A program made the translations under genes and the position numbers. The notes under the pieces are model-generated. The model made no database searches and was not told the origin of the DNA. It was given only the letters and a program-made list of their open reading frames with translations. A DNA stretch of 42,500 nucleotides from Chrysomallon squamiferum (lineage: Eukaryota > Mollusca > Gastropoda > Neomphalida > Peltospiridae): the NCBI GenBank assembly GCA_012295275.1, contig CM022672.1, forward strand, positions 1,806,443 to 1,848,942, given 5' to 3'. Below are positions 1 through 10,950 of this stretch, piece after piece (position 1 is the first letter of the stretch; each line of letters starts with the position of its first letter).

Positions 1-1004
1 CTTGATTTACTAATTCTAAACTAATTATGTTGTTGTGGGTTGGAAACTTTCTGCCTAAATGTAATCTGGGTATAAAAGTCACCAAATTAGTGTTAGGTAA
101 ATTTCAAATCACACACACACACACACACACTCACACACTCTTTTACTCAAATACAGCAGTAAACATCCAAATACATAAACACACACACATGCACATATAA
201 ACACACACAACTCATACACAAACACACAACTGCATACACACAATCAATCACACACACACACAAACACATATATAAACACACCAACGCACATTCACACATA
301 TAATTTATTACTGATATATGTCTCTTTCTTTCTCAATCACCATACATATACTGCCATAATCTCCATTCTATAGCAATAAATAATCCCAATAAAACTTGAA
401 AATTGATTTTGTAATCAAATATGAATTATACAAATGCCCTGCATTTCTTCGAGTTTTATATTTTAAGATATGTAACTGATATTCCATCTTATTTTTTTAA
501 AAATCTTTCCCACATTTATTTGCTGTGAATGTTCTGTGTGTGTATTTTGTGTGTGTATATGATGTGTATACATAGGTATATATGTATGTATGTGTATGTG
601 TATGTATATATATATGTATGTATGTATGCATGTATTTATATAGTATCTAAATATATTAAGATGGGTGTGTGTATGGATATGTTTATAGATATATATCTAT
701 ACACACAGACACACACACACACACACACACACAAAAGCTTTTCCTGAATGTTTCTGTTTGTGTATATATTTACATACAGGTTTCAATGAAATGCATTGTT
801 CATACTGTATCATTGTATTATATCACTGAACTGTTCAGCAACAGAACATCACTTCACAACATATTTGGTTTTCATTAACCAAATACTCACTTTAATCAAA
901 AAAATATATTAATCCCATTTGTCTATCTCTCTCTGTGCTAATGGAAGCAGTCATTAAGAGAAATGTCTTTTGAAAAGATTCTATGTTTTAATCTCTGATT
1001 ACAG
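1..1004. repeat. CA/TATG microsatellite-rich stretch
   Basis: Compound simple repeats dominate: (AC)n from about 109, imperfect CA-rich DNA to about 300, a (TG)/(TATG) block at 530-700 and a pure (AC)n run at about 707-733. The small open frames on both strands here are translations of these repeats, with Tyr/Val/Cys or His/Thr alternation. Between 300 and 530 and between 745 and 1004 I see only AT-rich unique DNA. Confidence 0.85.
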
Positions 1005-1088
1005 ATGATGATCAGAAGGTAACAAAACTGACAGAATCTGCTAACAGAAATATGAAGCCTGAGTCAATACACAAAATGGATTATGATG
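1005..1088 (+). CDS. candidate internal exon, phase 1-1, 28 codons
   Basis: Seen: a pyrimidine-leaning tract ending in ATTACAG precedes 1005, and GATG|GTAAAA follows 1088. Only one frame is open. It reads AT, then 27 codons starting DDQKVTKLTE and ending HKMDYD, then a G. Both boundaries are phase 1, so the exon is symmetric. The peptide is hydrophilic with mixed charge, which suits a linker or cytoplasmic segment. An alternative donor, AAG|GTAACA, lies inside at 1019. The family is not recognised. The flanks are AT-rich intron-like DNA. A chance open frame of this length is quite possible, so confidence is moderate. Confidence 0.4.
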
Positions 1089-1937
1089 GTAAAAAAAAAA
1101 AACATGAATTTGTTTTTTTGTTTCTGTACATGCATTAATTTCTGTATAATATTACTTGTGTTCAGATTATCTGCTGGTAATGTGATATGTGACAGGTAAT
1201 GAATGGAAAAAGGAGAAGAAATAAAAATGACAGAAATGGAATGGTGTGTTTAAGTCTGAAGTTTGTGGTCCATAACAGGCATGCTTTGATGCCTAGTAGA
1301 TGCACAATGAAAAATAATCACATTACATTCATAAGAGGGAAATAAATTGCTTATTTTATTATTTTACTGATGTGTGTTTGTGTGTTTATGAATGTATGTA
1401 TTATACATGTGTGTGTTATCTATAATTATTCTAATACATTAATAACAAGTGAAAAACTGAAAATATTTCTGGTTCTGCATGGTAAAACACTCTAACATAC
1501 ACAGACTGAGAATCATAAATTAACTAAACAAACTGAGTTATCATAAGCAATGTTTCTCCATGTTTCACAATTACAAAATAATACAGGTAACTTTACCAAA
1601 ATCATCTACAAAAACTCTTAACAGACTGAATCTTGACACTAAATCAAGCAAAAGTTCATAAGAGACTGAGTAACTGGAATTCCGAATGTTTTATTAATAA
1701 ATCTATAAAAGTAATTACTTTTTATTACAAGAAGTAATTATTTTTTTTTACTTTGACTTATTTTTATTCTTGTATTTAGAATTATACTGCTTCATGTATA
1801 ATTAATTTAAATATTAACATTTCTTATAGTGTTATTCATCAATTTTAACCATGCCTGTTTTTTTTTTAATATACTGGAATTACAAAATGTTTAGATAATG
1901 ATTTTTGATAACAAACTGAATCTTAATTATTAAGTGA
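1089..1937. other. AT-rich DNA without recognisable feature
   Basis: A- and T-rich unique sequence with short homopolymer runs. A weak splice-like pair flanks 11 bp near 1165-1175 (TTCAG before, GTAATG after), but nothing supports it as an exon. Confidence 0.6.
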
Positions 1938-1948
1938 ACTGTTTTAAG

Positions 1949-2060
1949 GTTAAAGGGACAAACTCATGAAACTGAAGGGGACTTTATCCATATAGAACTT
2001 GCAGACAAAGCTGAAAAATTTGCCATCAGTTTAATTAAACATTTTGTTTTTTCGATGCTC
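1949..2060 (+). pseudogene. possible exon or exon relic running into a CA repeat
   Basis: After a TTTTAAG acceptor-like site, one frame reads LKGQTHETEGDFIHIELADK and then AEKFAISLIKHFV with a balanced, protein-like composition. The same frame then stays open by running into a CA-rich repeat and stops near 2211. No good donor is seen. The entry phase (one base before the first full codon) does not match the exit phase of the candidate at 1005-1088. It could be a decayed exon invaded by a microsatellite, or a chance frame. No family recognised. Confidence 0.25.
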
Positions 2061-2061
2061 A

Positions 2062-2830
2062 AACACACACCAAAACACAAAAACACACACAGATGCAAAC
2101 ACATAAAAATTAAACACATACATATAAAACATAAACCTACATATAAAATAAAAAGAAACATGCCTTTTTCTTATTATAAACACTCTTATTTAATCTTCAA
2201 AGGTTGTAAATAACCAACTTTCTTAGTGAAGAAAAATTTATAATAACAGCCACTTACATCTATGTGTAAGAAGCAAGAAATACAATTTAATAATTTAAGT
2301 CAGTTTTGACATATATAAAACAGCCCAAAATGTTAACATTTATTTTAAAAAAGAATTAAAAAAACAAAAAACAATGTATGAATTTATGAATCAATGCATC
2401 TGTGTGTCTGTATATACATACACAAAAAAACACACACATTCATACACACACACACAAAAACACACACATACATACACACACATTCATACAAACACAAAAA
2501 CACACACATAACACACACACACACACATTCTTAGGGATATACCAAATACAAACACATGCTCATACATACAGAACAAAAAATACCTCTACATAAAATACAA
2601 CCTAGAAAGACAACAGATTTGTTCTAAAACACCATCAACCTTTTAGCAACATACACAATTTCACACCATCTAAAAAAACACCAAATTTCAACCCAGACAT
2701 GTGACTTTACTAAATTGCAAACTGTTCACCATAACACAGTAATCACAAGAAAAATTAAATATCACAGATTTTTCCCTTTTCTTCATCATCACTGTACTTT
2801 TTTTTTATCACTTTAAAAATAGAAAAAATC
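2062..2830. repeat. CA-rich simple repeats in AT-rich DNA
   Basis: Short (CA)n tracts at about 2062-2145 and 2400-2530, with interrupting A runs. The open frames on both strands are repeat translations. The remainder is AT-rich and shows nothing else. Confidence 0.75.
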
Positions 2831-3180
2831 ATGGTTCACCATCGATCACCCAGATTATTGACTGCATCCTGGAGCTGACATTTCTTTTACATAATTTTAT
2901 CTTGCTAAGATATGTGTGTGTTGACATCCAACAGTGGTAATGTATGGCCTACTAAACACAGAAATGGGGCCACATTTCTATAGGAAATGGTCAGTGCTTG
3001 GTAGCAACAGAGAAAGTCTTTGAATGGACAGTGATATATATTCTAGTGGCTTTCAGAGCTTCCTTAATTCAAGTTAACTAGAGCCAATAAATGTTTTGAT
3101 ATAATGGATTTCACTTGCTAACATTCTTAATATTTCTTTGAGAGTGTGTTCTCAAAGACTTCTTCACTTTCTGATAGCTG

Positions 3181-3256
3181 TGGGGGAGTTCAGTTCCAGT
3201 TATTGTGATTACAGCACTTGCCTCAGGCATCACAGGTTCTAGGATCGATGCTCATA
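3181..3256 (+). mobile_element. tRNA-derived SINE head (fragment)
   Basis: The stretch carries an A-box-like part (CAGCACTTGCCTCAGGCATC) and a B-box-like part (GGTTCTAGGATCGATGC) with tRNA-like spacing, as in the head of molluscan tRNA-derived SINEs. The body is missing and the sequence runs into TATG-rich DNA. It is too degenerate to be a working tRNA gene. Confidence 0.55.
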
Positions 3257-3429
3257 TGTGTATATGTGTATTTAATAGAAGAAAAAAAAAGCAGAGAGAA
3301 AGATAGCATATTTTGAAAAAACAGAATGTATTCTAAAAGTGTCTGTGTGTGTTTCATGTGTTTGCATGTCTATGTGTGAATTAGAATCAAATAACAGCAA
3401 GATTCATCTATATGTGCATGTACATATAC

Positions 3430-3655
3430 ATACATACACACACACACACACATATACACATACACATATACATATACACATATACACATACACACACACA
3501 CACACAGACACACATAAACACACACATATACACACATACATATACACACACATATACACACATACACATACATATATACACATATACATATAGACATACA
3601 TACACAGATACATATACACACATACACACACATACACATACACACATGCACACAT
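3430..3655. repeat. (CA)/(CATA) microsatellite, about 225 bp
   Basis: A long imperfect CA/CATA tract. Overlapping open frames on both strands encode only His-Thr-Tyr-Ile or Cys-Val-Tyr-Met alternations and are artefacts. Confidence 0.95.
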
Positions 3656-5270
3656 TTAACATATTTATATTTCTTCTGAATAATCAGAATGAAACAATCT
3701 GTCATTTCAATTTCACAAAATTAAAAAAAATATAAAATAAAATAAAATAAAATAAAGTAATTATTAATATGATTTTATAATAATCATGAATTAAAAAAAT
3801 GATGATGATGATGATGATTTTAAATAATAACAACAATAATAAAAAAACTATAATACAAATAAAATAATATTTAAAATAATTGTAAAAAGATATAAAAAAA
3901 AAAACCCATGGATGTTAGTTTGACTGAACCGAGCTTGAACCTTTAGTTCAATAATACGACACAATATTTTCCAGAAAAACAGATTAGTACAGTGGCACCC
4001 AACCATATGACTCATCTGAAACGTGTCACTCTCACCTGCTTGTTGTAACCCAGTGAGACTTCAATACAAAACAACCTGTACGCAACCAAAGTGTGCAAAA
4101 TACCAGCTCTGCAAATTAAACTCTCTGCCATGCAGTAGTAGGTTAATGCATGTGCAACGGGCATAATTAGGCTACAGAAATTATTGTTTTTAATCTGAAA
4201 AATGTAAGTCTGAAAGGGTTAACATGTAGCAGGGAAAGAGCATGTGGTTGCAGTGTACCAAACTAGTTAGCACTTGTGGTAACGTTAACATGAACATGAA
4301 AAATATAACAACTTTTAATGAGCTTTCTACTTATTTATTATATAAATACTTTTTGTTGGTAGTATAATTCATATTTTTTTAATATATGCTTATATTTAAT
4401 TACATTCACTATAGAATTTGTCATTTCTTCATTTAGAAAGGCAAAAGTAAATTACTTTTTTATATTATTTTATTACTGTCTTCTTTGACCAAATCTGTGT
4501 TAACATATATTTGTATCTATGGGGGTGAGATATATACCATAACACTACTTTTACTCCTACAGTAATATTATTACTCATTATTGTTGTTATTACTTCTCCA
4601 CCATTACTATCACAACAACTACTGTTATTATCACTGCTATTTCTCCTAATCATCTACAATGCCATTATACTTTATTATTACCACTACAAATAATGATAAC
4701 AGCAAATTGGTTTTTGTGTAACAGAACCACATGTTCAGCTTTGTTCAGAGTAATCTCCCTCTTTAGAAATCTTCACTGCTGGAATCACATTATTACTCAT
4801 AGTTCACTTTATAAACTTGAAGGTTTTTGGGTTCAGACATCAAAGACTAGACAATTGTAAGGCAATGTGGAAATTTTCTTCATGTTGGAATCTAGCCAAA
4901 TGGTTAGACATTAGTTTAGTAATTTATATAAATTTGGAACTGTGTTTATTGTTTGTTCCAGTGATCTTTCACAGGGTGTAATTATTATGTGGAGATAACA
5001 GTTTGTGATAAAAAAAATAATATATCTGTCTGAGAAATTAAGTCTGGACTTGTTTATGGTTTGTATGTGTGTTTTTATATCAAAAAACATAACTACCTAT
5101 CTTAACAAACCTAATCTTTAAACGTTTGTTTTTTCTCAAATTGCCTTCATCTCTGGTCATTTAAGATTCACATTCATAACTGTGTCTCTATCACACAGTA
5201 TCTTTAAGCATCCAACAAACTCAGCATTTAATAAAAAAATTTTTTTTTTTTTTTTTTTAAAACTGGTCCC
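3656..5270. other. A-rich DNA with one higher-complexity island (3905-4290)
   Basis: 3720-3905 is AAT/AAAT-rich with a short (GATG) run. 3905-4290 has clearly higher G+C and several CpG. On the minus strand a frame from an ATG near 4131 (MAESLICRAGILHTLVAYRL) runs to a donor-like CAG|GTGAGA near 4035, and the plus strand has a competing short frame. Nothing decides between them. 4300-5270 is AT-rich with no feature, ending in a T run near 5240-5258. Confidence 0.45.
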
Positions 5271-5326
5271 CTGTAGCACAGCACAACATATCTGAATCCT
5301 CAGCAATTCTTTAACAACAGCAGCTA

Positions 5327-5509
5327 TTGCTACTTCATCACTGCCACGGAATTCTGCTAATTAACTCAAAGAAAAGCCCTTTTTTGGCTCAGTTAGCAGA
5401 CAATATCTTTCTTGCATGCCGTCTTATTGCAAAACACAGAGGTATAAAAATATCGAGACACATGTGTTGCTTAAGAATCTGCACAAATGAAATGTATTGT
5501 TGGATGTGA
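5327..5509 (+). CDS. unrecognised 60-codon open frame in a G+C-richer island
   Basis: An open frame of varied composition, including PFLAQLADNIFLACRLIAKH, lies in DNA of higher G+C than its surroundings. A CAG acceptor-like site in the same frame lies at about 5317 and a weak GTATAA donor follows CACAGAG, so an internal exon is possible. The pyrimidine tract before the acceptor is poor. No domain recognised. Chance frames of this length are expected in a window of this size. Confidence 0.2.
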   Translation: MLLHHCHGILLINSKKSPFLAQLADNIFLACRLIAKHRGIKISRHMCCLRICTNEMYCWM

Positions 5510-5510
5510 G

Positions 5511-6200
5511 TGTAATTCTAGTATCCATGGCAATTTGATAGAATTTGTTTTCATCATTATTAAATGGTTGAGGGGAATGAAGACAGGAGGATTAAAGTGG
5601 GGAGATGTTGTTTTTCTGTCTCTGAATGTTGATGATGAATGGTAATTGAAGTTTTATAATAGTAATGATGATGACGATAATAACAAATGATTACAGTAAT
5701 AATGAAAATAATAATGATGATAATGGTACTACAATTACTGCTACCTCTAATAATAAAAATAAGAAGAAGAAGAAGAAGAAAAAAAGAGAAGAAAATAATG
5801 GAGAATTTGAACAGAATTAAAAAGAAAAAATATTTTATTAACATCACTTGAGCACATGATTAAGTTTTCTTATTTTTTAATAGCAGCAAGAGCTCTTTTT
5901 TATATCCCTTTCCTCCCCCCCCAGAAAGAAATAATAACATTATTAGCCATTGCAGTTAAACACTTATTAAACTGCTTGTCAAAGAACATGAAAGAAAAAT
6001 AAAATTAGGAATAAAAAACACACAAATAATGAAATTATTTCTAAAATTATTCGGCAAAAAATATTTTCAATTTTCTTGACAGATTTTCTTGACATGTTTT
6101 GATAGTTCACTTGTGACATTAAAAAGATTAATGTTAATCATTTTAACAGTAAATTCGTTTTCTTTTAATGCAAACAAAAAATAAATGAAATAAAATAAAA

Positions 6201-6245
<45 letters not shown>

Positions 6246-6422
6246 GAACAAAATAAACCCACATCAATACCAGCTTACCTTAAAAAATGAAATCCTTCAC
6301 GGCAGGCACTTACAAAAAAAAGATAACAGAAAACATGCTTGGGTCGAAAGATCCAATCAGAATCCTGTTATTAAAAAAGTATTTAAAAAAAAAACAAGCA
6401 AGAAAATTACTCAGTTTTACAG
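5511..6422. repeat. trinucleotide and A-rich low-complexity DNA
   Basis: GAT/AAT/AAG triplet runs at 5640-5790, a C run at 5917-5924, and (AAT)n at about 6216-6243. A motif TAGCAGCAAGAGCTCTT near 5882 resembles the body of the local SINEs but is too short to call. Frames here are repeat-derived. Confidence 0.7.
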
Positions 6423-6475
6423 GTAATGCAGAAGTCGCATTGCAAGACACCAGATCTTCCAAATTGCAATTATAA

Positions 6476-6885
6476 TGTGGGAAACTTATGAAAGAAAGAG
6501 AACAGAAAGAAAACTATAAAAGAGGTGCCAGGCATTATTCCCAGTGGAACATTGCTAAAGCGTTTTCAAATTAAGGCAGACTGCCAATAAATCCTTTGAA
6601 ATGGTTCAAATAGACATGCACTGCTAGGAAACCATTAGATTTTATCAATAAATCTCTGTGAATCCTAGATTAATTCTCAAAAAAAAGAGAGAAAAAAAAA
6701 GAGAAGAGACTGAAGAAGATGAAGAAAGGATAGAAGGCAATGCATTGCCCATCATGAGAGAAAAATGATGTTAAGCATCATCTGACTTTGCCATGTGGTT
6801 GGCCAATTTGATGCATTTAGAGTCTTGCTAGGAACTGAACATTTTAAAATCTTTCAATACAACTATTTGCTAAATGGAAAAGGGA

Positions 6886-6920
<35 letters not shown>

Positions 6921-6924
6921 AAAA
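6476..6924. other. AT-rich DNA with two AATAAA motifs and a (GA)n tract
   Basis: AATAAA motifs occur at about 6586 and 6647. They would fit a 3' UTR if the weak phase-1 frame at 6423-6475 (N-A-E-V-A-L-Q-D...) were a real last exon. A (GA)n microsatellite lies at about 6896-6920. Confidence 0.4.
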
Positions 6925-6993
6925 AGGATTTCAAAGCCAGTTCTCTAGTCAGTACAAAACTGATGACTTAACCACAAAGGTTAAAAAGACTGG
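6925..6993 (-). mobile_element. tRNA-like SINE head fragment
   Basis: On the minus strand, GTGGTTAAGTCATCAG resembles an A box and GAACTGGCTTTGAAATCC resembles a B box, about 35 bases apart. It abuts a (GA)n tract. Confidence 0.45.
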
Positions 6994-7784
6994 AACTTGT
7001 TTATATTTTATAAAAAGGTGTTAATAATAACTGAACACAAAAATCAATAACCTTTTAACTATTTCAGCATTTAAGTACCATTTTTAAACTGTATAAATAT
7101 TATCTAATGTCTATATTAAGAAAGAACTTTGAAGCTATATAACAGAGCTTTAAAGCTAATTAATTAGTCTTAAGTATCATAGAAGCATTTTACATCAGTT
7201 AGAAAGAGATATTAATGTTAAATTTTATAAGCCAAATCACAGACAGTTTCATAAACAACAACAGCAACAGTAATAATAATAATAACAATAACATTATAGC
7301 TACAACTGCTACTGCAACTGCTACAGCTACAGCTTCTAATATTTCTGCTTCTGCTACTTCTCCATTAGTACCAGCTGTTATTACTATTACTGCTTTATTA
7401 CAGCTATTAAAACATATCACAAATAATAATAAATTAAATAAAGGTAGTAATAATAATAATAATAATTAGAAAGACTGTAATAACAATAAAAGAATAAAAA
7501 CAAATAAATCCCAACAATAACCTCTTTCATCACAACAAATATCCTATTTTTTTCTTTTACTTTTTTCCTCTGTGTAAACAAGTTGGTTTGTTTTGTGTTA
7601 GTAGGATTATCTTCTTTCTTTTTTTTATCCCTCTAACAAACAAGAGTTTACAAAAAAACTGCAGATCTGGTTGAGCACTTGGCAAATAAATCTGAGAAAA
7701 TCCTGAATTAGTTTCAAGTAAAGAAGATGCTAGCACTATAACAACAACTTAGTATTATACTTCCAGTCAGGTCTGGATTGAGAT
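6994..7784. repeat. AT-rich DNA with degenerate (CTA/CTG/AAT) triplet repeats
   Basis: 7255-7470 is a mixed triplet repeat, open on both strands as poly-Asn/Ala/Thr or poly-Leu/Val/Ala. It is not considered coding. The flanks are AT-rich with nothing recognised. Confidence 0.75.
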
Positions 7785-7926
7785 CCAATTTAATGGTTAG
7801 ACCATGAACTGAGGTTTGGTAAGTAACAAGATCAATCCTCAATGGTGCCTTTACTAGGATATTACTCATTTCAGTCAGTGCTGTAAATATGTGCTCTCCT
7901 GTTTGTGGGAAAGTGTAAATAAAAGA
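7785..7926 (+). mobile_element. degenerate molluscan-type tRNA-derived SINE
   Basis: The tRNA-like head (AATGGTTAGACCATGAACTG, then AAGATCAATCCTCAATGG) is followed by a body segment (TTACTCATTTCAGTCAGTGC, then CTCTCCTGTTTGTGGGAAAG) ending in AAATAAAAGA. The order and spacing match a SINE type I know from gastropod and bivalve genomes. Boundaries are approximate and no target-site duplication could be defined. Confidence 0.65.
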
Positions 7927-8040
7927 ATAATTAATTGCTTATTGATAAGAATAGTCTCCTTAATGAATGTGATTATTTTATTAATTTAAAAAAAATGAAA
8001 TAATAATAAAAGAAAACCAAATATATTTGATATTCCAGTA

Positions 8041-8142
8041 CTTGACCATAAAACTGGATTACCATAGACTTCTGTCTATGAGAAAGTGTATCTAAGAGAT
8101 GTCATACTGCTAAACAGTACGAGTAGCCCCAATGGCTACAAC
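8041..8142 (+). mobile_element. SINE body fragment
   Basis: CTTCTGTCTATGAGAAAGTG, TAAGAGATGTC, ACTGCTAAACAGTACGAGTA and GCCCCAATGGCTACAAC follow the order of the conserved SINE body and 3' part. It lies about 115 bp after the head copy at 7785-7926 in the same orientation, so the two may be one broken element. Confidence 0.5.
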
Positions 8143-8239
8143 ATATAACTGACATGTAATAATCAGAGTTATTAACATGTGCTGAGATGATTTAAACCTT
8201 TATTTGTTTCACCTGGAATCAAGCTGATTTTTGTGACAG

Positions 8240-8315
8240 ACCTCTCTAGTAAAAACAAAACTTGTCCCCATGACAAGCATGCCTGAACTAGTCTCTAAAG
8301 GAAAAATGTCTGCAG
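8240..8315 (+). CDS. candidate internal exon, 25 codons
   Basis: GATTTTTGTGACAG precedes it and GCAG|GTAGTT follows. The frame (TSLVKTKLVPMTSMPELVSK, then GKMSA) is open from acceptor to donor, entering in phase 0 and leaving in phase 1, and continues open past the donor to 8458. The composition is plausible but no family is recognised. SINE pieces lie on both sides, so it may be chance. Confidence 0.25.
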
Positions 8316-8481
8316 GTAGTTTTGTGATGGAAACATGCTGTAAATTACAGATACCAAATCATATAAGTAAAGGACAGAACGAAATATTTTATCTAATGAT
8401 ATATGAAAAATGTTTTAATTTATTATTATGTGGTTTTGGATATAAGATTAAGGATTAGACAACAGTGTTGGATTAGACACA

Positions 8482-8650
8482 ACAGGAAATAAAACCCATT
8501 TAAGTAGCAGCAAGGGATCTTTTATATGCAGCAATCCAAAGACACTGAGGCAAGTATTTTTGCAGTGGCTTTCTAGAACAAGAAAACATTGAAATGATCC
8601 ACTGAGAGAGATTGATCCATAACCCACTGCACCTTGAACAAATGATCTGT
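8482..8650 (-). mobile_element. degenerate molluscan-type SINE, reverse orientation
   Basis: Contains GCAGCAAGGGATCTTTTATA, the reverse complement of the conserved body motif, then TTCTAGAACAAG and GAGAGATTGATCCATAACCC, which matches the reverse of a tRNA-like head. Head and body are both present, so this is among the more complete copies, though strongly diverged. Confidence 0.65.
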
Positions 8651-8748
8651 CACCATCATGTGGTTGGGTATTTAGTAATACTCAACAAGAACTCTTTTGG
8701 CAGTACTTGAACATTTCTTCTTCTTTTTATTTTTATTTTTTTCTACAG

Positions 8749-8820
8749 AAAATCTCGGATTATAATCTGTATAAAGACAGAACAAAGTGGAAAGATGTTA
8801 AATCTAGCTCTTCAGACTGA
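8749..8820 (+). CDS. candidate terminal exon, 23 codons
   Basis: A very strong acceptor precedes it: about 30 bases of almost pure pyrimidine with some A, ending in TTCTACAG. Frame 0 reads KISDYNLYKDRTKWKDVKSS and SSD, then TGA. AATAAA motifs downstream at about 9149 and 9279 would fit a 3' UTR of 330-460 bp. A second frame from the same acceptor is also open for about 42 codons, so the frame choice is a judgement on composition. It does not join directly in phase to 8240-8315. No family recognised. Confidence 0.3.
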   Translation, partial: KISDYNLYKDRTKWKDVKSSSSD

Positions 8821-9800
8821 ACTAATCATGGCAATGTCAACATGCCAGCTTAGCTTGTTTTGCCTTAAGGAAAAAAAATAACAGCTGATCTATAAAAAAA
8901 ATTATAATTTTTATACATTTTTATTTTTTTTCAGTTTGTTCAGTGAAAAGGTATTAGTTTATTTTCGCCAAATCAATATGAATTTTTGCAGATATCTCAA
9001 TAATAATATGAAATGAGAACCAGATGAACTTAGATTTCGACCTGAATACTTGTCATGGTTGAAGCATGCTTGCAATGAACTGACTGTCAAAACTTCAGTT
9101 CTTAATTTCTTTAAATGTGAATAGTTTATTGTATATAGACAACAAAAAATAAAAACACACTCAGGAATGTATATTTAAATGTAACAGGAATGTAACTAAT
9201 TTAACCTTGAACTTTCCGACAATTCATTTCTTTATTTCTTAACATAAATGTATCTTTATAAAGCTTTTTTCTATTTTGAATAAACATTCAATATGATGTA
9301 ATAACAGAACAAACTGAGGCAGGGAATTTCAGTGAGAGAGAAAATAGATTTGTGAAGATCACTGCCCGATCTGCACTACTTAATAAAACTTTCAATTCTC
9401 AACGTCTGACATTTGCAAACCAGAAAGTGCTGACTTTCCAACAACAAATAAATAAACTGAAAAGTTAAATCATTTTATTTTATTTTTTAACGACTTGAGT
9501 GGAAGTCATTGATTAACTTTCTGTCATCAGCTACTGAATCTACTGATTAACTGTTGCAGGTTTTTTTATCTGCTGGATGAAATAGGTTAGTTAACAATAG
9601 TATTGAAAAGAAACTTTTTATACATTTTCCTTTGAGAAATATTTTCTATGCATTTTTCTACAGAGGGAAAGCATGTGACTCAACTCTTGTTGACAGTTAA
9701 GGAGCACTGGTTTGATCAGGAAATAATATAAAGATAAACCCACTGACACACACTGTCATTATGACAGATAAACAGATGAAACAACTGTAGCAGCTTTTTG
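8821..9800. other. AT-rich DNA, possible 3' UTR
   Basis: No open frame of note. AATAAA motifs near 9149 and 9279. A fragment near 9690-9720 resembles a SINE head but is too short to call. Confidence 0.45.
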
Positions 9801-9854
9801 TATCTCATGTTGGTGAATGTATGTGTTTGATATGTTTTTGTGTGTGAATATAAA

Positions 9855-9888
<34 letters not shown>

Positions 9889-9967
9889 TATGTTTGTTTT
9901 TTCTGTGTATGTATGCATGCATGCATGTATATATGGATTTATATATGTATTTATGTATATATGTATT

Positions 9968-10006
<39 letters not shown>

Positions 10007-10130
10007 TATTTATGTGTGTATGTAAGTATGTTTATGTACATTTATATATGTCTGTCTGTATGTATTTATGTAAGTTTTTGAGTGTGTGTGTGTGTGTGTG
10101 TCTGTTTCACAGATTTATATAAAACCAAGT
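9801..10130. repeat. (CA)/(TA)/(TATG)/(GT) compound microsatellite
   Basis: (CA) then (TA)n at about 9855-9888, (TATG)-like DNA, (TA)n at 9973-10001, (TATG)-like again, then (GT)n at about 10083-10102. The long Tyr/Ile/His frames on both strands are artefacts. Confidence 0.95.
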
Positions 10131-10159
10131 CGTAATAACAATGTTTGTTTTCTTTTAAG

Positions 10160-10396
10160 CTAGGATTTCCCAGGAATTTACTCCACTAAGCATCAAATCT
10201 ACAACTTCCTGGAGAGACACACACTCTAGTCTGTTTCCTTAATCTCCAGGGATTTGCACACCTTTGGCATTTGGTTAAGTGGTGGCACAAGATCCCCCCA
10301 AAAAAAAAATCATGCAAGTATTTGAAGAGGATTGCTACAAATGCAAACAGCTGCAGGTAACCAGCGAGTCCCACCTGAAGATGATCGTAGAAGTTA
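10160..10396 (+). pseudogene. protein-like frame broken by two TAA codons
   Basis: After a good acceptor (TTTGTTTTCTTTTAAG) a single frame reads ISQEFTPLSIKSTTSWRDTH and on, meets TAA, continues SPGICTPLAFG, meets a second TAA, then reads VVAQDPPKKK and MQVFEEDCYKCKQLQ to a CAG|GTAACC donor-like site, and stays open as VTSESHLKMIVEVTDL to a TAG. All three segments share one frame without indels. The DNA is clearly more G+C-rich than its surroundings. This could be a decayed exon or two separate small exons. The minus strand is also open (62 codons), so coding is not proven. The last part overlaps the start of the tandem repeat at 10330-10950. Confidence 0.3.
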
Positions 10397-10950
10397 CTGA
10401 TCTCTAGCAGGTGATGATGAAGAATGTTTTCAAAAAAAAAAAGAGAAAAAAAAGATTAAGATGAAGTAGAAAATAAAAAAAAAGGTAAATATTTTGAAAA
10501 AAAGAATCTGGCTGAACCTGCTGTCCATCTTAGAATCGTGGATTATGTATAGTTCTAGGATATGTGGATATAAAAGAAAATGCTTAGTAGATTATAATGA
10601 AAAATATTTCTAACAAAAATAATAATAATAAAATAAAATAAAATAAAATAAAATAATAATAAGAAGACAAAAGATAATGCAAACAAATCCTTGGCTTAAC
10701 CTGACAGTACATTTGGCTTAGGGTTTTGGCCTTGGTGTTGTTTGAGTAGATGTGAATGCAAAAGAAAATGCTTAGCAGATGATAATGAAGAATATTTTCA
10801 AGAAGAAAAAAAAAAAATACGAAGAAGAAGAAGAAAAACGATCTTGTTAAGGAGACCCTAGCTTAACCTGTCAATATATTGGCTGAGGATTTTGGTCTTG
10901 GTGTTGTTTGAGTACACACAAATGTGAAAGAAAATGCTTAAAGATCTGAG
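10330..10950. repeat. decayed tandem repeat, unit about 175 bp, about 4 copies
   Basis: Anchors: GGCTGAACCTG at about 10510, GGCTTAACCTG at 10693 and AGCTTAACCTG at 10860 (steps 183 and 167). Each later copy also has GAAAATGCTTAG and most have GATAATGAAGAAT plus an A-rich tail. A partial first copy lies at about 10380-10440. The A-rich tails have grown into AAAAT and AAG microsatellites. Confidence 0.7.

Noticed and set aside
2826-2885. Possible reversed SINE head (ACCATCGATCACCCAG)
   Set aside because: Match too short and degenerate to separate from chance.
3181-3256. Functional tRNA gene
   Set aside because: A- and B-box-like parts are present, but the arms do not pair well enough for a cloverleaf, so it is called a SINE head.
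3339-3735. Several overlapping frames of 80-110 codons on both strands
   Set aside because: They only translate the CA/CATA microsatellite. The same applies to the frames at 529-878, 9805-10122, 17169-17531, 18832-19110, 22715-23103, 27004-27273 and 39340-39630.
5880-5915. SINE body motif TAGCAGCAAGAGCTCTT
   Set aside because: Only about 25 similar bases without flanking SINE sequence.
6251-6320. 30-bp minus-strand microexon between a T-rich acceptor and AAG|GTAAGC
   Set aside because: No partner exon or frame evidence. The sites alone are not enough in this composition.
7199-7469. Asn/Ala/Thr-rich frame and its antisense Leu/Val/Ala frame
   Set aside because: Degenerate triplet repeat with no splice support and no complex flank.
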